Below, one piece after another: positions 16,025 to 24,888 of a DNA stretch of 64,000 nt; the stretch's first letter is position 1; every line of letters begins with the position of its first letter. Source of the DNA: PFJX01 sp031426815. Lineage in GTDB: Bacteria > Pseudomonadota > Gammaproteobacteria > Burkholderiales > Thiobacillaceae. The DNA is taken from NCBI GenBank assembly GCA_031426815.1, contig JASJPG010000011.1, positions 1-64,000 on the forward strand, read 5' to 3'. The position numbers and the translations under genes are program-made. Under the pieces are notes generated by a model that saw only the letters and a list, made by a program, of their open reading frames with translations, did no database searches and was not told the DNA's origin.

Positions 16025-19000
16025 TCAATAAATTTCCCGCCGAATGATGACCTTGTCACTGCCCTTGCGCTTGCCGAAAGTGGCGCGGGCGCGCGGGTTG
16101 TCGTCGAACAGATTGGCGTCGCCAGCCTGGTCGACGCCATCCCGGTTGTACTGCAACCACACCGGTGCGCCGATCGACAAATCGAGAAAACCGAAATTGC
16201 CGACGCCCGGCGCAGACAAGCGCAGATTGCCGTTGCCGGCGATCAGCGTGGCATTGAAGCTGGCCGTGGTTTCGCCGCTGGCAAGGCGGTTATCGGCGCT
16301 TGGCGCATAAAACGTGAGCGCGGGTGCAGTCAAGACGGTGCAGTTGTCGTCGCTGTTGGTCACAAAACCCGCATCGTTCCAGTATTGCGCGGTCAACGGG
16401 ACGGGCAGAGCCAGCATTTCCGAGCCGAGCGTGTTGCTGATGCGCAAACGACCGAAACGATGCGGCGCGGCGGCCGTGGCGACGCTGGCCGCAGTCATCG
16501 TGACGCCATCGCTGTCGCTGACTTGCGCCGTCACCTCGATATCCGCCCTGGCTTGCGGAACGCCGCTGCTTGCGCGGACAGTCCGGTGCGCCGCCGTCAC
16601 GTTGGCGTTGCCGTTGCTCCAGCTGCCCAGCGGCGGACTGGCACCTTGCTGCAGCGTGGCGCCTGCTGCGGCAAAGCCGAAATTGGCCCAGTCGGTCAGG
16701 CCAAGCCGCGCGAAATTTCCGGTGTAGTTCTGGGTGATGCTGTTGGCGATGTTCAGCGCCTCCAGGGTGAAGGCCGTGGAGAAATCCTGGCCGTAGTAGG
16801 TGAAGTTGCCGCAACCTTGCGTCAAAACACCGGCGGCCAGCGTGAAATGATCCGGCGTGAAGCGGCCGAAGTAATCAGTCGCGGCGGTGTTGCCGAAGTT
16901 GCAGCCGTATTTGCCGCCGACGGCCGAATTGGAATAGTCCGCGCTGCAGTCGCTGTTGGCGGCATCGACGCTGGTGAAGGTGGTGTCCGCCACACCGTTG
17001 GCGGCAAGCCGGAAATACCCCACTTCGCTGTAATTGAAGACGCTGCCGGAGGCTGCCCCGGTGCCGGCGTTGGCCGCGCCAAAACTGCCGCCCAACGCGC
17101 CGGCCTGGATTGCGCCAGGGTGTGCCTGCACTTTGCCGGCATCCAGCGTCGGCGTACCGCTGTAGCCCGCCACGGCGGTGGCGGTGAGTGCAAAAGCCGC
17201 GCCGGTCTTCACGCGGGGGGAGGCGCTGGCGCTGGCGCCGGTTGCATCGGCATTGGCATTGCTGGAGGCCAGCGTGAAGGTCGTGGGACGGATGCTGAAG
17301 TTGTCGCTGGAGCAGCCGGTAATGCTGCCGTCCGAGACGCGGCAACGCAGGTTGGCATAGGCGCCGGCGACATTGGCCGAGCTGGCGGTGATGCGGCCGG
17401 CGTTGGCGCTGGTAAAGGTCTGACCGGGCCAGGCAATCAATGAAGTTCGACTGGTGCAGGCCGTATTGCCGCTGCCATCGACGAGCTGCACGGACACCGC
17501 CTTGTTTGCATCGGAGGCATAGCTGGTTTCCACCGTTCCATCCGCCTTCAAGGCGACGATGTCGAAGTTGAAAAGGGTCCCGGCCAGCTTGGTATAGAGG
17601 TGGCCGCTGGCGGCGCTGGCGCCGACTTCGACACAGTTGAAATTGGCCGGTGGGGTCGGTGCGACGCTTCCACCGCCGCAGATGCCGGAACTGGACAGGG
17701 CGGCGGCGACCGCGGCGTTGTAGGTGAATTCCGCGTCTTTGCCGATGGAAATGGCGCCCGGGGAGATGAGCGCGCCGGTGATTTCCCATTCCTTGTCGAA
17801 TGTGATGTTGTTGCCGGCGCCGGCCGCCACCACGATGCCCTCCAGGCGGCCTTCCTTGTCGGCGGTGAAATCGGCCGAACCGTAGAGATAGAAACGGGCG
17901 GGTACGCTGCCGACCGCCGCGCCGCTGGCGAGCAGATCGACTTCCTTATCGATGCTCACCAGGCTGTTGATGCGGAAATCGGTGGTGGCGGTGAAAGAGA
18001 TGTTCTCTTCCTTGTCGATGCTGAGCGTGTTGACGTAGTACGTACCGCCGCCAAACGTCACCGTGCCGTCCAGCGTCAAGGTATCCATGTAATAGGTACC
18101 GCTGGGAGCGGTACCCGAGGTCAGGGTGACGTCATCGTAGGTCGCGCCGGGCGTCAGGCTGCTGGCCGATCCGCTGTAATCGCTGCCGCCGCTGAAGCTC
18201 GGGAACGAAGCCGGGTTGAGCGCGCCCAGCGTTTGCGTGGCGGTACTGCGCACGCCGGTGTCCGGATTGATGGCGTTGCCGCTGCCGGTGATGTCGTGAT
18301 TGTTGATTTCCGAGTCGTCACCGACGCTCAGGCTGCTGCCGGCGTATACCGGGTTGGCGCAGACGGCGGCGGTCGTGGCGCAGGCATGGGTTTCGCCGAA
18401 CAGCGTGGCAACCTCGCTGGCGGTGAGTTCGGCGTTGTAAACCCGCACCTCGTCGATGCTACCGTTGAAGCGGTAGTAGTTATCGCGTTGCCAGCCGCTG
18501 ATGCGCAGCGTCGATTGCACCTTGGCGGTGGTGTTGTTGGGCGTGCTGCGGCGCTGCGTGAGCGACTGTCGCACCCCGTCGAGGTAGAGCGCGTTGCCGG
18601 TCACGCTGCCGTTGGTGAACACCGCCGCCACATGCACCCAGCGGTTGGCCAGTCCGGCGGACGCAATCCCGAAGACATCGCTGTTGCCGGTGTTGAAGCC
18701 GAAGCTGCCGGAAACCAGCCAGAGATCATGGATATTCCAGCCGATCGGCATCATGTTGTCGCCGCCGTTCCAATACATCCAGAAGGACACCGTGGTCTTG
18801 GCGCCGGCGACGGTGGACACCGGCAAGCCGCTCAACTCGATTGCGCCGCCGTTGGCCGCAGGGCCGGCAAAGCTGCCATAGCCGCAGGTACCCGGATTGC
18901 CGGCGCGCGCCGGTGAGGCGCTGGCCGGGGCCGGATTGGGCGCACCGATGGCCTTGCCGTGAAGATTGTTGCCGCTGCTGTCCCTCACCTCGCCTGCGGT

Positions 19001-20671
19001 GCCATTCCAGCTGGCTTCTTCCAGCCGCCATGCGCCGATGGGCGTCGGCGCCGCCGCGCCGCTGTAGCAACTTGTTACCGGACAACTCGCCAGCGTGCCG
19101 GCGTCGCGCACATTGCCGTCGCTGTAACTGGTGCCGCCGGCGACGCCTTGCCAATAGTTGCCGGTAAAGCGGTGCGTCGTGCTGTTGCTGTAGGCGCGCG
19201 GCGTGCTGGATTTGATGAAGCAACTGTTGCTGACGGTGGTTTTGTAGGCCGGATCCGCCTCGACGCGAACGCCATAGGTGGTGTTGGTGAACTTCGAGTT
19301 GCTGATCGCGACGTTCCTGGCGTGCCATTGCGCCACATTGACTCCATATTTGCCGCTGTTCACGCAGACATTGCTGAGCGTGCTGGAAGGCGCGGAGTCT
19401 TCCAGCAGAATGCCTGACTCCTGGGCGTCGAGCGTCAGATTATTGAAGACGTGCGCCCCTGAAGCGGCCCAGCCGAGATGAATGGCGTGGCTGTTGCTGC
19501 TCGATACGACCATATCCCGAAAGCTCAAGGCGCCCGCCACTTCGACGTAAACGCCCTTGTTTTTGGCGGTGACATTGACGTTGGAAAAATCCAGCGCCTT
19601 GCCGCTAGCAACCCACTCCATGTAGATGCCGTGATCGTTGACGGAGGTGGCCGTGATGTTGGTAAAGCTGGCGTCGTAGCTCGGCCGCAGGTAAATGGCG
19701 GAATTGTTCTGGGCGGTGACGGTAATGTCCTTGAACAATCCGCCGCCGTTGTAGCTATAGATGCCGTAGTTCTTGCCGGTCGCGGTGATCGTGTCGAACA
19801 CGTGCGCGCCGCGGGTGGCGCCTTCCAGCCGGATGGCGTCGTTGTTGCTGCTGGCAACAGTGACATTGGTCAGGCTGACCAGGGCTGCTACCTCGATGTA
19901 AATGCCTTTTTCTTTGGCCTTGACGTTGATATTGGAAAAAGTCAGCGCCTTGCCGGTGCCGACCCAGGCCATGTAGATGCCGCCGCCATTGCCAGAATCG
20001 CTTGTATTCGCCGTGATGTTGGTAAAGGTGGCGTCGTAATTGGGCCGCATATAGAGCGCATGCTCTTTGCTGGTGACCGTGATGTCCTTGAACGTGGCGC
20101 CGCCGTTATAGGAGTAGATGCCGTAACCATTCGGGGCGCTGGCGGTGACGGTGTCGAACACGTGCGCGCCGTTGCTGGCGCCGGACAGGTAAATCGCGTC
20201 GTCGTTGCTGCTGCTGACGGTGACGTTGGTGAAGCTGACCTTGGCCGATACGTCGATGTTCACGCCTTTGCCTCTGGCCGTGATGGCCAAATTCTCGAAC
20301 GTGTAAGCGCTCGGGCTTGCGGTCCAGCCCCGGCTGACGGCGCTGTAATTCGTGTTCGTGCTTGTGCTCAATACCGTCATGTCTTTCAGAGTGATATTGG
20401 CGCCGGTCAGCGTGAACGGAATTCCCGAGTTGGTCACGGTGACGTTGGCCCGATTGCCGGTCGCGCCGCGAAGGGTCAGGTTGTCCTTATTGACGGTGAC
20501 AGCTTCGTTGTAGTTACCCGGGCAGATCAGGATGCTGTCGCCTGCGCTGGCGGCGGCGATCGCGGCGGCCACACTGGCGCTGGTGGGGCTGCCGCAAGAG
20601 CCGACATAGCGCGTAGCGGCGAGCGCGTGCCCGCACAGCAGAACCAGGACGAGTGGGATAAGCCGTTTCAT
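16025..20671 (-). CDS. mshQ: Giant MshQ-like tip protein with beta-helix repeats and a LamG-like domain
   Basis: About 1548 residues from the ATG at 20671 (ATGA overlap with mshP). Signal peptide 1-19. Residues about 45-510 form a right-handed beta-helix with internal repeats of about 118 residues. Equivalent points are KGVNID (135), KGIYIE (255) and KGVYVE (372), with recurring GIYSYNGG, GAHVFDT and FTNIT. Residues about 545-760 resemble a LamG/concanavalin jelly roll (GAWRLEEASWNG to GSIDEVRVYNAEL). About 770-1050 is another beta-rich region, and the rest is the MshQ C-terminal domain (DUF6701 type). MshQ is a presumed pilus-associated adhesin. The beta-helix and LamG insertions suggest glycan binding. 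Some repeat DNA is near-identical, a sign of recent expansion or recombination. Confidence 0.82.
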   Translation of the reverse strand: MKRLIPLVLVLLCGHALAATRYVGSCGSPTSASVAAAIAAASAGDSILICPGNYNEAVTVNKDNLTLRGATGNRANVTVTNSGIPFTLTGANITLKDMTVLSTSTNTNYSAVSRGWTASPSAYTFENLAITARGKGVNIDVSAKVSFTNVTVSSSNDDAIYLSGASNGAHVFDTVTASAPNGYGIYSYNGGATFKDITVTSKEHALYMRPNYDATFTNITANTSDSGNGGGIYMAWVGTGKALTFSNINVKAKEKGIYIEVAALVSLTNVTVASSNNDAIRLEGATRGAHVFDTITATGKNYGIYSYNGGGLFKDITVTAQNNSAIYLRPSYDASFTNITATSVNDHGIYMEWVASGKALDFSNVNVTAKNKGVYVEVAGALSFRDMVVSSSNSHAIHLGWAASGAHVFNNLTLDAQESGILLEDSAPSSTLSNVCVNSGKYGVNVAQWHARNVAISNSKFTNTTYGVRVEADPAYKTTVSNSCFIKSSTPRAYSNSTTHRFTGNYWQGVAGGTSYSDGNVRDAGTLASCPVTSCYSGAAAPTPIGAWRLEEASWNGTAGEVRDSSGNNLHGKAIGAPNPAPASASPARAGNPGTCGYGSFAGPAANGGAIELSGLPVSTVAGAKTTVSFWMYWNGGDNMMPIGWNIHDLWLVSGSFGFNTGNSDVFGIASAGLANRWVHVAAVFTNGSVTGNALYLDGVRQSLTQRRSTPNNTTAKVQSTLRISGWQRDNYYRFNGSIDEVRVYNAELTASEVATLFGETHACATTAAVCANPVYAGSSLSVGDDSEINNHDITGSGNAINPDTGVRSTATQTLGALNPASFPSFSGGSDYSGSASSLTPGATYDDVTLTSGTAPSGTYYMDTLTLDGTVTFGGGTYYVNTLSIDKEENISFTATTDFRINSLVSIDKEVDLLASGAAVGSVPARFYLYGSADFTADKEGRLEGIVVAAGAGNNITFDKEWEITGALISPGAISIGKDAEFTYNAAVAAALSSSGICGGGSVAPTPPANFNCVEVGASAASGHLYTKLAGTLFNFDIVALKADGTVETSYASDANKAVSVQLVDGSGNTACTSRTSLIAWPGQTFTSANAGRITASSANVAGAYANLRCRVSDGSITGCSSDNFSIRPTTFTLASSNANADATGASASASPRVKTGAAFALTATAVAGYSGTPTLDAGKVQAHPGAIQAGALGGSFGAANAGTGAASGSVFNYSEVGYFRLAANGVADTTFTSVDAANSDCSADYSNSAVGGKYGCNFGNTAATDYFGRFTPDHFTLAAGVLTQGCGNFTYYGQDFSTAFTLEALNIANSITQNYTGNFARLGLTDWANFGFAAAGATLQQGASPPLGSWSNGNANVTAAHRTVRASSGVPQARADIEVTAQVSDSDGVTMTAASVATAAAPHRFGRLRISNTLGSEMLALPVPLTAQYWNDAGFVTNSDDNCTVLTAPALTFYAPSADNRLASGETTASFNATLIAGNGNLRLSAPGVGNFGFLDLSIGAPVWLQYNRDGVDQAGDANLFDDNPRARATFGKRKGSDKVIIRREIY

Positions 20672-21084
20672 CGTTCCACCGTCGCTGAAACATGCCGCTC
20701 GACATACTCCGGCAAACTCGGCGCGGCGTTCGGGCAAGCCCCGCCGCTGGGCTGGTTGCAGGCAATGCTGGTAATGACATGGAACGCGACGGTCGTTCCG
20801 CCTTCGTCCGCCGATGACGACGCGCAGCTCACGCTGGCGGTAAAGCGGGTGAGGTAGTTGCCCAAGGCGATGTTCTGCGCGGTGCAACTGCCATTCAGCG
20901 CGGCATGAACTCCGGCCTCCAGCCCGGCCTGGGCGGCCTGGTAGGCGCGCTCGCCCTCCATCGCCAGCGCATCCTGCGCCTGCGTCGCCACGGTAAGCTG
21001 CATCATCCAGCCGGCCAGGCCGCCCAGCACCACGAGCAGGAAGATGGCAGCGGGCAGGGCGAAACCGCGCTCGGGTTCATGCAT
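20668..21084 (-). CDS. mshP: MSHA minor pilin-like protein MshP
   Basis: 138 residues. It starts MHEPERGFALPAAIFLLVVL, a type IV prepilin-like N-terminus (G/F cleavage, then a hydrophobic helix) that lacks the usual Glu5, as is common in PilX/MshP-like pilins. A single short domain with paired cysteines (NGSCTAQN, VSCASSS) follows. It overlaps mshO by 8 bp and mshQ by 4 bp, so translation is coupled. Confidence 0.85.
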   Translation of the reverse strand: MHEPERGFALPAAIFLLVVLGGLAGWMMQLTVATQAQDALAMEGERAYQAAQAGLEAGVHAALNGSCTAQNIALGNYLTRFTASVSCASSSADEGGTTVAFHVITSIACNQPSGGACPNAAPSLPEYVERHVSATVER

Positions 21085-21916
21085 CGTTGTTCACCACCAC
21101 TTCGCGATACAGCGAAACCTGTTCGGCGTTGTCGCCTTCGCTGTTCTCCAGTTGCAGCCATAGCGTGAGCTGGCCCAGACGCTGACTGGCGCCCGCAGCG
21201 TAGACGATGCTGCAGTCCTTGACCCGGTTGGCCAGCAGCGCGTTGCTGCCGCTGGCGAAACTGGTCGGCTGGGCGGCGCTCGGCGCGCCGTAACCGGAAT
21301 AGCGCCGCACGGTGCCGGCGGCGGCATCGCAGACATAGCTGACCGGCGTGCCGACCAGATAGAAACGGTGGCCGGGCGATTCCAGCGGCAACGGCGTGCC
21401 GCTGGCGGTGAAGGCGAGATTCGCCACCGCGCCGACGCTGGTCACCGCGCGCCGGTTGCCGCCTTGCCAGGCATCGCTGTCGGCATCCAGGCCGAGGTTG
21501 TAGACCACCAGATATTGGCTGGCGGTGGCGTTTGCTCTTGCGCTGACGGCGGGCCCGAGCACGTCGAAGCTGGCATCCGCGCCGGAGGCGAAATCGAGTA
21601 TGTCGCCCGCGCCGGCACCGGTCGGGTCGGCCCGGTAACGGCCGCCGTCTTCGATCGGCAGGTATTCCAGGTAGTACGCGTTGCCGACTTGCGTGACGCG
21701 CACGCTGTTGGGCAGCGCGGTACGCAGGTCGCGTGCGATGCGGACCAGCGCGCCATCGGCCGTGTCGGTCAACTCGGCGCGGCGCGAAGCGGCCATATAA
21801 CCTTCCAGCGGATGCCGGATGAATACCGCAACGATGCCGGCCAGGATGCCGACCACGGCGATGACCACGATCAGTTCTATCAGCGAGAAGCCGGCGGTGG
21901 AAACGTTGCGGCGCAT
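21077..21916 (-). CDS. mshO: MSHA minor pilin MshO
   Basis: 279 residues from the ATG at 21916. The type III signal sequence reads VSTAGFSLIELIVVIAVVGI with cleavage between G and F and Glu at +5. The globular domain holds RRAELTDTADGALVRIARDL, the conserved MshO/PilW-like region, and cysteines in VSYVCDAAAG and RVKDCSIVY. It is a minor pilin thought to prime the pilus tip with MshP and MshQ. The frame is open upstream, but that part shadows mshD. Confidence 0.88.
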   Translation of the reverse strand: MRRNVSTAGFSLIELIVVIAVVGILAGIVAVFIRHPLEGYMAASRRAELTDTADGALVRIARDLRTALPNSVRVTQVGNAYYLEYLPIEDGGRYRADPTGAGAGDILDFASGADASFDVLGPAVSARANATASQYLVVYNLGLDADSDAWQGGNRRAVTSVGAVANLAFTASGTPLPLESPGHRFYLVGTPVSYVCDAAAGTVRRYSGYGAPSAAQPTSFASGSNALLANRVKDCSIVYAAGASQRLGQLTLWLQLENSEGDNAEQVSLYREVVVNNDA

Positions 21917-21918
21917 GC

Positions 21919-22428
21919 TCAGTAGTTGGCCCGGTAGCCTTCCAGCGCGAGTTGCGCGCCGGAGGGGTCGGTGACGGTGACGGTGATGCGATAGCCGGCG
22001 CTCGCGGGCACCGCGCCGAAGGCTGCGGCGACCACGGCGACGCGGGCCTGGTAGTTGCCCAAGGCGGTCAACGCGGTGTTGTCGAGGCTGCGGATGCCGT
22101 CGTCCATGGCAAAGTCGTTGTAATCGTCGACATCGTCGAACCATTGCCGGTTGGCGCTGGTATATGGCCCGGCGAAACCGCCCTGGGCGACATCGTCGGT
22201 CGCGGCACTGCCAAACGGTTTGAAGCTAATTTCATCGAGCAGCGATTGCGCAATGGCCAGCGATTGCCGCCGCAACACCGGGTCGGCGCTGCCCTGGTTG
22301 GCGATATCGAACGCCTTCAGCACGACCACCAGCGCGATGCTCACGACGACGATGAACAACACGGCTTCGATCAGGCTGACGCCGCGTTGCCGCTGTTTAA
22401 TCGCCTCGACCAAACCTTGTTGCGTCAT
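21919..22428 (-). CDS. mshD: MSHA minor pilin MshD
   Basis: 169 residues if it starts at the ATG at 22428 (MTQQGLVEAIKQRQRGVSLI). The prepilin site is RQRGVSLIEAVLFIVVVSIA, with Glu at +5. VLRRQSLAIAQSLLDEISF is a conserved MshD segment. The frame continues upstream to 22518, but that part (RHSREGGNPACGRDWIPAFA) is the typical translation of the palindromic repeat at 22424-22490, so I exclude it. The start codon itself lies in the repeat's left arm, and no good Shine-Dalgarno is visible. Confidence 0.8.
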   Translation of the reverse strand: MTQQGLVEAIKQRQRGVSLIEAVLFIVVVSIALVVVLKAFDIANQGSADPVLRRQSLAIAQSLLDEISFKPFGSAATDDVAQGGFAGPYTSANRQWFDDVDDYNDFAMDDGIRSLDNTALTALGNYQARVAVVAAAFGAVPASAGYRITVTVTDPSGAQLALEGYRANY

Positions 22429-22490
22429 TTCCGCGAAGGCGGGAATCCAGTCACGGCCACAGGCTGGATTCCCGCCTTCACGGGAATGAC
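22424..22490. repeat. dRS3-like palindromic repeat supplying the mshD start
   Basis: Arms 22424-22450 and 22464-22490 are complementary over 27 bp with two mismatches, around a 13-base loop. The right arm contains ATTCCC-N8-GGGAAT, the consensus of the Neisseria dRS3 repeat. Repeats with this TGGATTCCCGCCTTC core occur in many betaproteobacteria. It sits between mshC and mshD inside the operon. Confidence 0.8.
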
Positions 22491-22507
22491 GGTTGTTTCG
22501 GGACGCT

Positions 22508-22957
22508 TTAGTGCACATAACCCGTCTCCGCTTCCACCGTCAGCGTGCGGGTTTGATCGCCGCCGATGCTGAGCGTGACGCCGCTGTTCGGACGACCCTG
22601 CGCATCGAAGCTGAAGCTGGCGACGTTGCCGCTCTGGCTGACGCCATTCGGCAGCAACACCTGGAACGGTTGCGTCCCATCCGGCCCGGCGATCTGGTCG
22701 GCGGCAGGGCAAGGCGCCGTCGTGACGCGGCAGAGCGTGAGGCCATCGGCGCCGACCAGCACCGCGACATTGCCGTGGCGGGCGATCGCCAGTTTCTGCG
22801 CATAACGCAGAAATCCGGAAGCGGCATCGTAGTAACCGCGCGATGCAAACGTGGCCGTGTTGAAGAAACGCGGTGCCGCCACGGCCGCCAGGATGCCGGC
22901 GATGGCGATGACGCCGATCAGTTCGACCAGAGTGAAGCCTTTAGCCGGTAAAGGCAT
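22508..22957 (-). CDS. mshC: MSHA minor pilin MshC
   Basis: 149 residues from the ATG at 22957, chosen because it gives a short leader MPLPAKG before FTLVELIGVIAIAGILAAVA, the prepilin signature with Glu at +5. The body is a GspH-like minor pilin domain (ASGFLRYAQKLAIARHGNVA) and ends in ALTVEAETGYVH-like sequence. It lies 25 bases downstream of mshA and is followed by the palindromic repeat. Confidence 0.85.
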   Translation of the reverse strand: MPLPAKGFTLVELIGVIAIAGILAAVAAPRFFNTATFASRGYYDAASGFLRYAQKLAIARHGNVAVLVGADGLTLCRVTTAPCPAADQIAGPDGTQPFQVLLPNGVSQSGNVASFSFDAQGRPNSGVTLSIGGDQTRTLTVEAETGYVH

Positions 22958-22982
22958 GGCGTTCACCCTGAACTCTGGACAC

Positions 22983-23489
22983 TTAGTCGCAGTCGGCGGC
23001 GGCTGGCGCGGCACTGATCACGGGAGCAGCACCTGCAACAGCTTCTGTGTAAGTGATCTTGCAACCGGTGTGTGCGGCATCCGCCAGGATAGTCAGCACC
23101 GTGTCCGTCGCAGCGGTGGTGGTCAAATCGTAGTCGGTCAAACTGCCGGCGGCGAGAGCGATGCCGCTGGTGGCGGCAGCCGCGGCTGCCACGACATCCG
23201 GATAGCCGTTCACCAGATTGACGACTGTACCTTCCATCGTGATCGAAGTTGGATTGGTGCCTTTCACCAGAAACGCCGAGTGCGCAATTGCCGAAGCAGA
23301 TTTGACGGCGCCCAAGGCCGCCTGCATCTTGGCGACGCGCGCATCGGTCTGCAGGTCGTAAAACCGCGGTAGCGCAACGGCGGCGAGGATGCCGAGAATG
23401 ACGATGACCATGATCAGTTCGATCATGGTGAAACCGGCCTCTTGCGAGCGAATCGGTCGCAGCGGGGAAACGGGTTGCAGCTTGGGCAT
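22983..23489 (-). CDS. mshA: MSHA major pilin MshA
   Basis: 168 residues from the ATG at 23489, which has GGAG six bases upstream. The leader is unusually long (MPKLQPVSPLRPIRSQEAG), then FTMIELIMVIVILGILAAVA with cleavage G/F and Glu at +5. The mature domain has AALGAVKSASAIAHSAF and a C-terminal disulfide pair (TGCKITYT and the CD terminus). It is the pilus building block. A 97-base gap to mshG probably carries its own promoter, as expected for an abundant subunit. Confidence 0.9.
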   Translation of the reverse strand: MPKLQPVSPLRPIRSQEAGFTMIELIMVIVILGILAAVALPRFYDLQTDARVAKMQAALGAVKSASAIAHSAFLVKGTNPTSITMEGTVVNLVNGYPDVVAAAAAATSGIALAAGSLTDYDLTTTAATDTVLTILADAAHTGCKITYTEAVAGAAPVISAAPAAADCD

Positions 23490-23586
23490 GGCGATCTCCT
23501 GTTGGGAATGACTAAACAACGTTGGCACGGGGGTTAATACGGCACGACGACAAGAAACTTGAAGAACATCTTAGGTGATCTTTCAT

Positions 23587-24810
23587 TTAGCGCTTCATCA
23601 TGGTGGAGCCCAAATCCCAGACCGGCAGGAACACCCCGAGGGCGACGACCAGCACGATGGCGCCGAGGCCGGCGATCAGGATCGGTTCGACCTGTTCGGA
23701 CAGGGTACGGATTTCATATTCGACTTCGCGCTGTTGCAGATCGCCGATTTCGCCGAGCAGGCGGTCCAGTTCGCCGGTCTCCTCGCCCACCGCCATCATC
23801 TGCAGCACCACCGGTGTGAATACGGCGGTGGTGCTGGCGGCACGGGTCAGCGATTCGCCGCGCTCGACGCCGTTGCGCATCTGTTCGATGCGGCTGGCGA
23901 TGAAGGCGTTGTCGACCACTTCCGAGGCATTGGTGAGGCCTTGCACGATCGGCACGCCGCTCTGGTATGTCATCGCCAGACCTTTGGCGAAGCGGGCCAG
24001 CGCCGCCTTGTGCACGATCTTGCCGGCGATGGGCATCTTCAGCAGCCAGCGATCCCAGGTGTAACGCCCGTCCGGCGTGCGTTTCCACCAGCGCAGGGCG
24101 ATGAATCCGAACACCAGGCCGACCAGGAGCGCCGGCCACCACTGCACGGTCCATTCCGAGAAGCCGACCAGGATGCGGGTCATCAGCGGCAAATCGGCTT
24201 GCGAACTCTTGTAGACCTTGGCGAAAGCGGGGATGACGAAGACGTTGATGACGCCCAGTGCGATCACCAGCGCGGCGATGACGAAGGTCGGGTAGCGCAG
24301 CGCGGTTTTCACCCGATCGCCCATTTCGCGCTCGAATTCGAGATGGTGGAACAACCGCATGAAGACTTCGTCGAGGCGGCCGGTGGCTTCGCCGACCCGC
24401 ACCATGTTGATGAAGAACGGCGGAAACACCTTGGCATGCTTGCGCAGACAGACGGAAAGTTCGCGTCCGGCGGAAAGGCCTTCGCGGATATCGCCGAGCA
24501 GTTTCTGGAACGCCGGATGCACGCTCGATTCGGCCAGCGAAGCCAGCGCGCGCAGGATCGGCACGCCCGCCTTGAGCAGGCTGGCCATCTGGCGCGCAAA
24601 CAACATGATGTCGAGTTCGCTGACCTTCTCTTCGAAGTAGTCGCCGAACAGGTGCTTCGCCTCCACCTTGCCGGCCAGCGCCTTCACTTCGACCGGAGTC
24701 AGCCCGGAGCGCATCAACTCATCCGCCACCGCGTCGCTGGAATTGCCTTCCAGACGGCCGCTGAGCAGTTCGCCGCGCGGGTTGCGGGCCTTGTAGCTAA
24801 ACGCGGGCAT
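23587..24810 (-). CDS. mshG: MSHA platform protein MshG (GspF/PilC family)
   Basis: A 407-residue polytopic inner-membrane platform protein. Duplicated T2SSF domains are seen: FARQMASLLKAGVPILRALA in the first and FAKGLAMTYQSGVPIVQGLT in the second, with membrane helices near residues 170-190, 220-240 and 375-400. It couples the MshE ATPase to pilin extraction. The upstream gap to mshE contains half of a palindromic repeat, and no Shine-Dalgarno is evident. Confidence 0.93.
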   Translation of the reverse strand: MPAFSYKARNPRGELLSGRLEGNSSDAVADELMRSGLTPVEVKALAGKVEAKHLFGDYFEEKVSELDIMLFARQMASLLKAGVPILRALASLAESSVHPAFQKLLGDIREGLSAGRELSVCLRKHAKVFPPFFINMVRVGEATGRLDEVFMRLFHHLEFEREMGDRVKTALRYPTFVIAALVIALGVINVFVIPAFAKVYKSSQADLPLMTRILVGFSEWTVQWWPALLVGLVFGFIALRWWKRTPDGRYTWDRWLLKMPIAGKIVHKAALARFAKGLAMTYQSGVPIVQGLTNASEVVDNAFIASRIEQMRNGVERGESLTRAASTTAVFTPVVLQMMAVGEETGELDRLLGEIGDLQQREVEYEIRTLSEQVEPILIAGLGAIVLVVALGVFLPVWDLGSTMMKR

Positions 24811-24825
24811 GCGTCGTCCGGAACA

Positions 24826-24850
24826 ATCGCGCCTTGGAAGGCTCTCCTAC
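24826..24850. repeat. Half of a dispersed palindromic repeat upstream of mshG
   Basis: This 25-bp segment matches the right arm of the palindrome at 46598-46622 with one mismatch, and homology extends a few bases to the left (CCGGAACA). No matching left arm is visible nearby, so it is a solitary half-element inside the msh operon, right before the mshG start. Confidence 0.75.
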
Positions 24851-24888
24851 GCGGACCGTGGCTGTCGTAGTCGCGGCGCGGAAGGGCT

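Noticed and set aside
19478..20857. 459-residue plus-strand frame opposite mshQ
   Set aside because: It mirrors the beta-helix repeats of mshQ (repeated DVDIGK/GDRDVLE-type phrases), as expected for the reverse complement of repeat DNA.
23523..23538. Sigma-54 promoter for mshA (TGGCAC followed by TTAA)
   Set aside because: The TGGCAC is on the plus strand, pointing away from mshA, and the second element is not TTGC-like.
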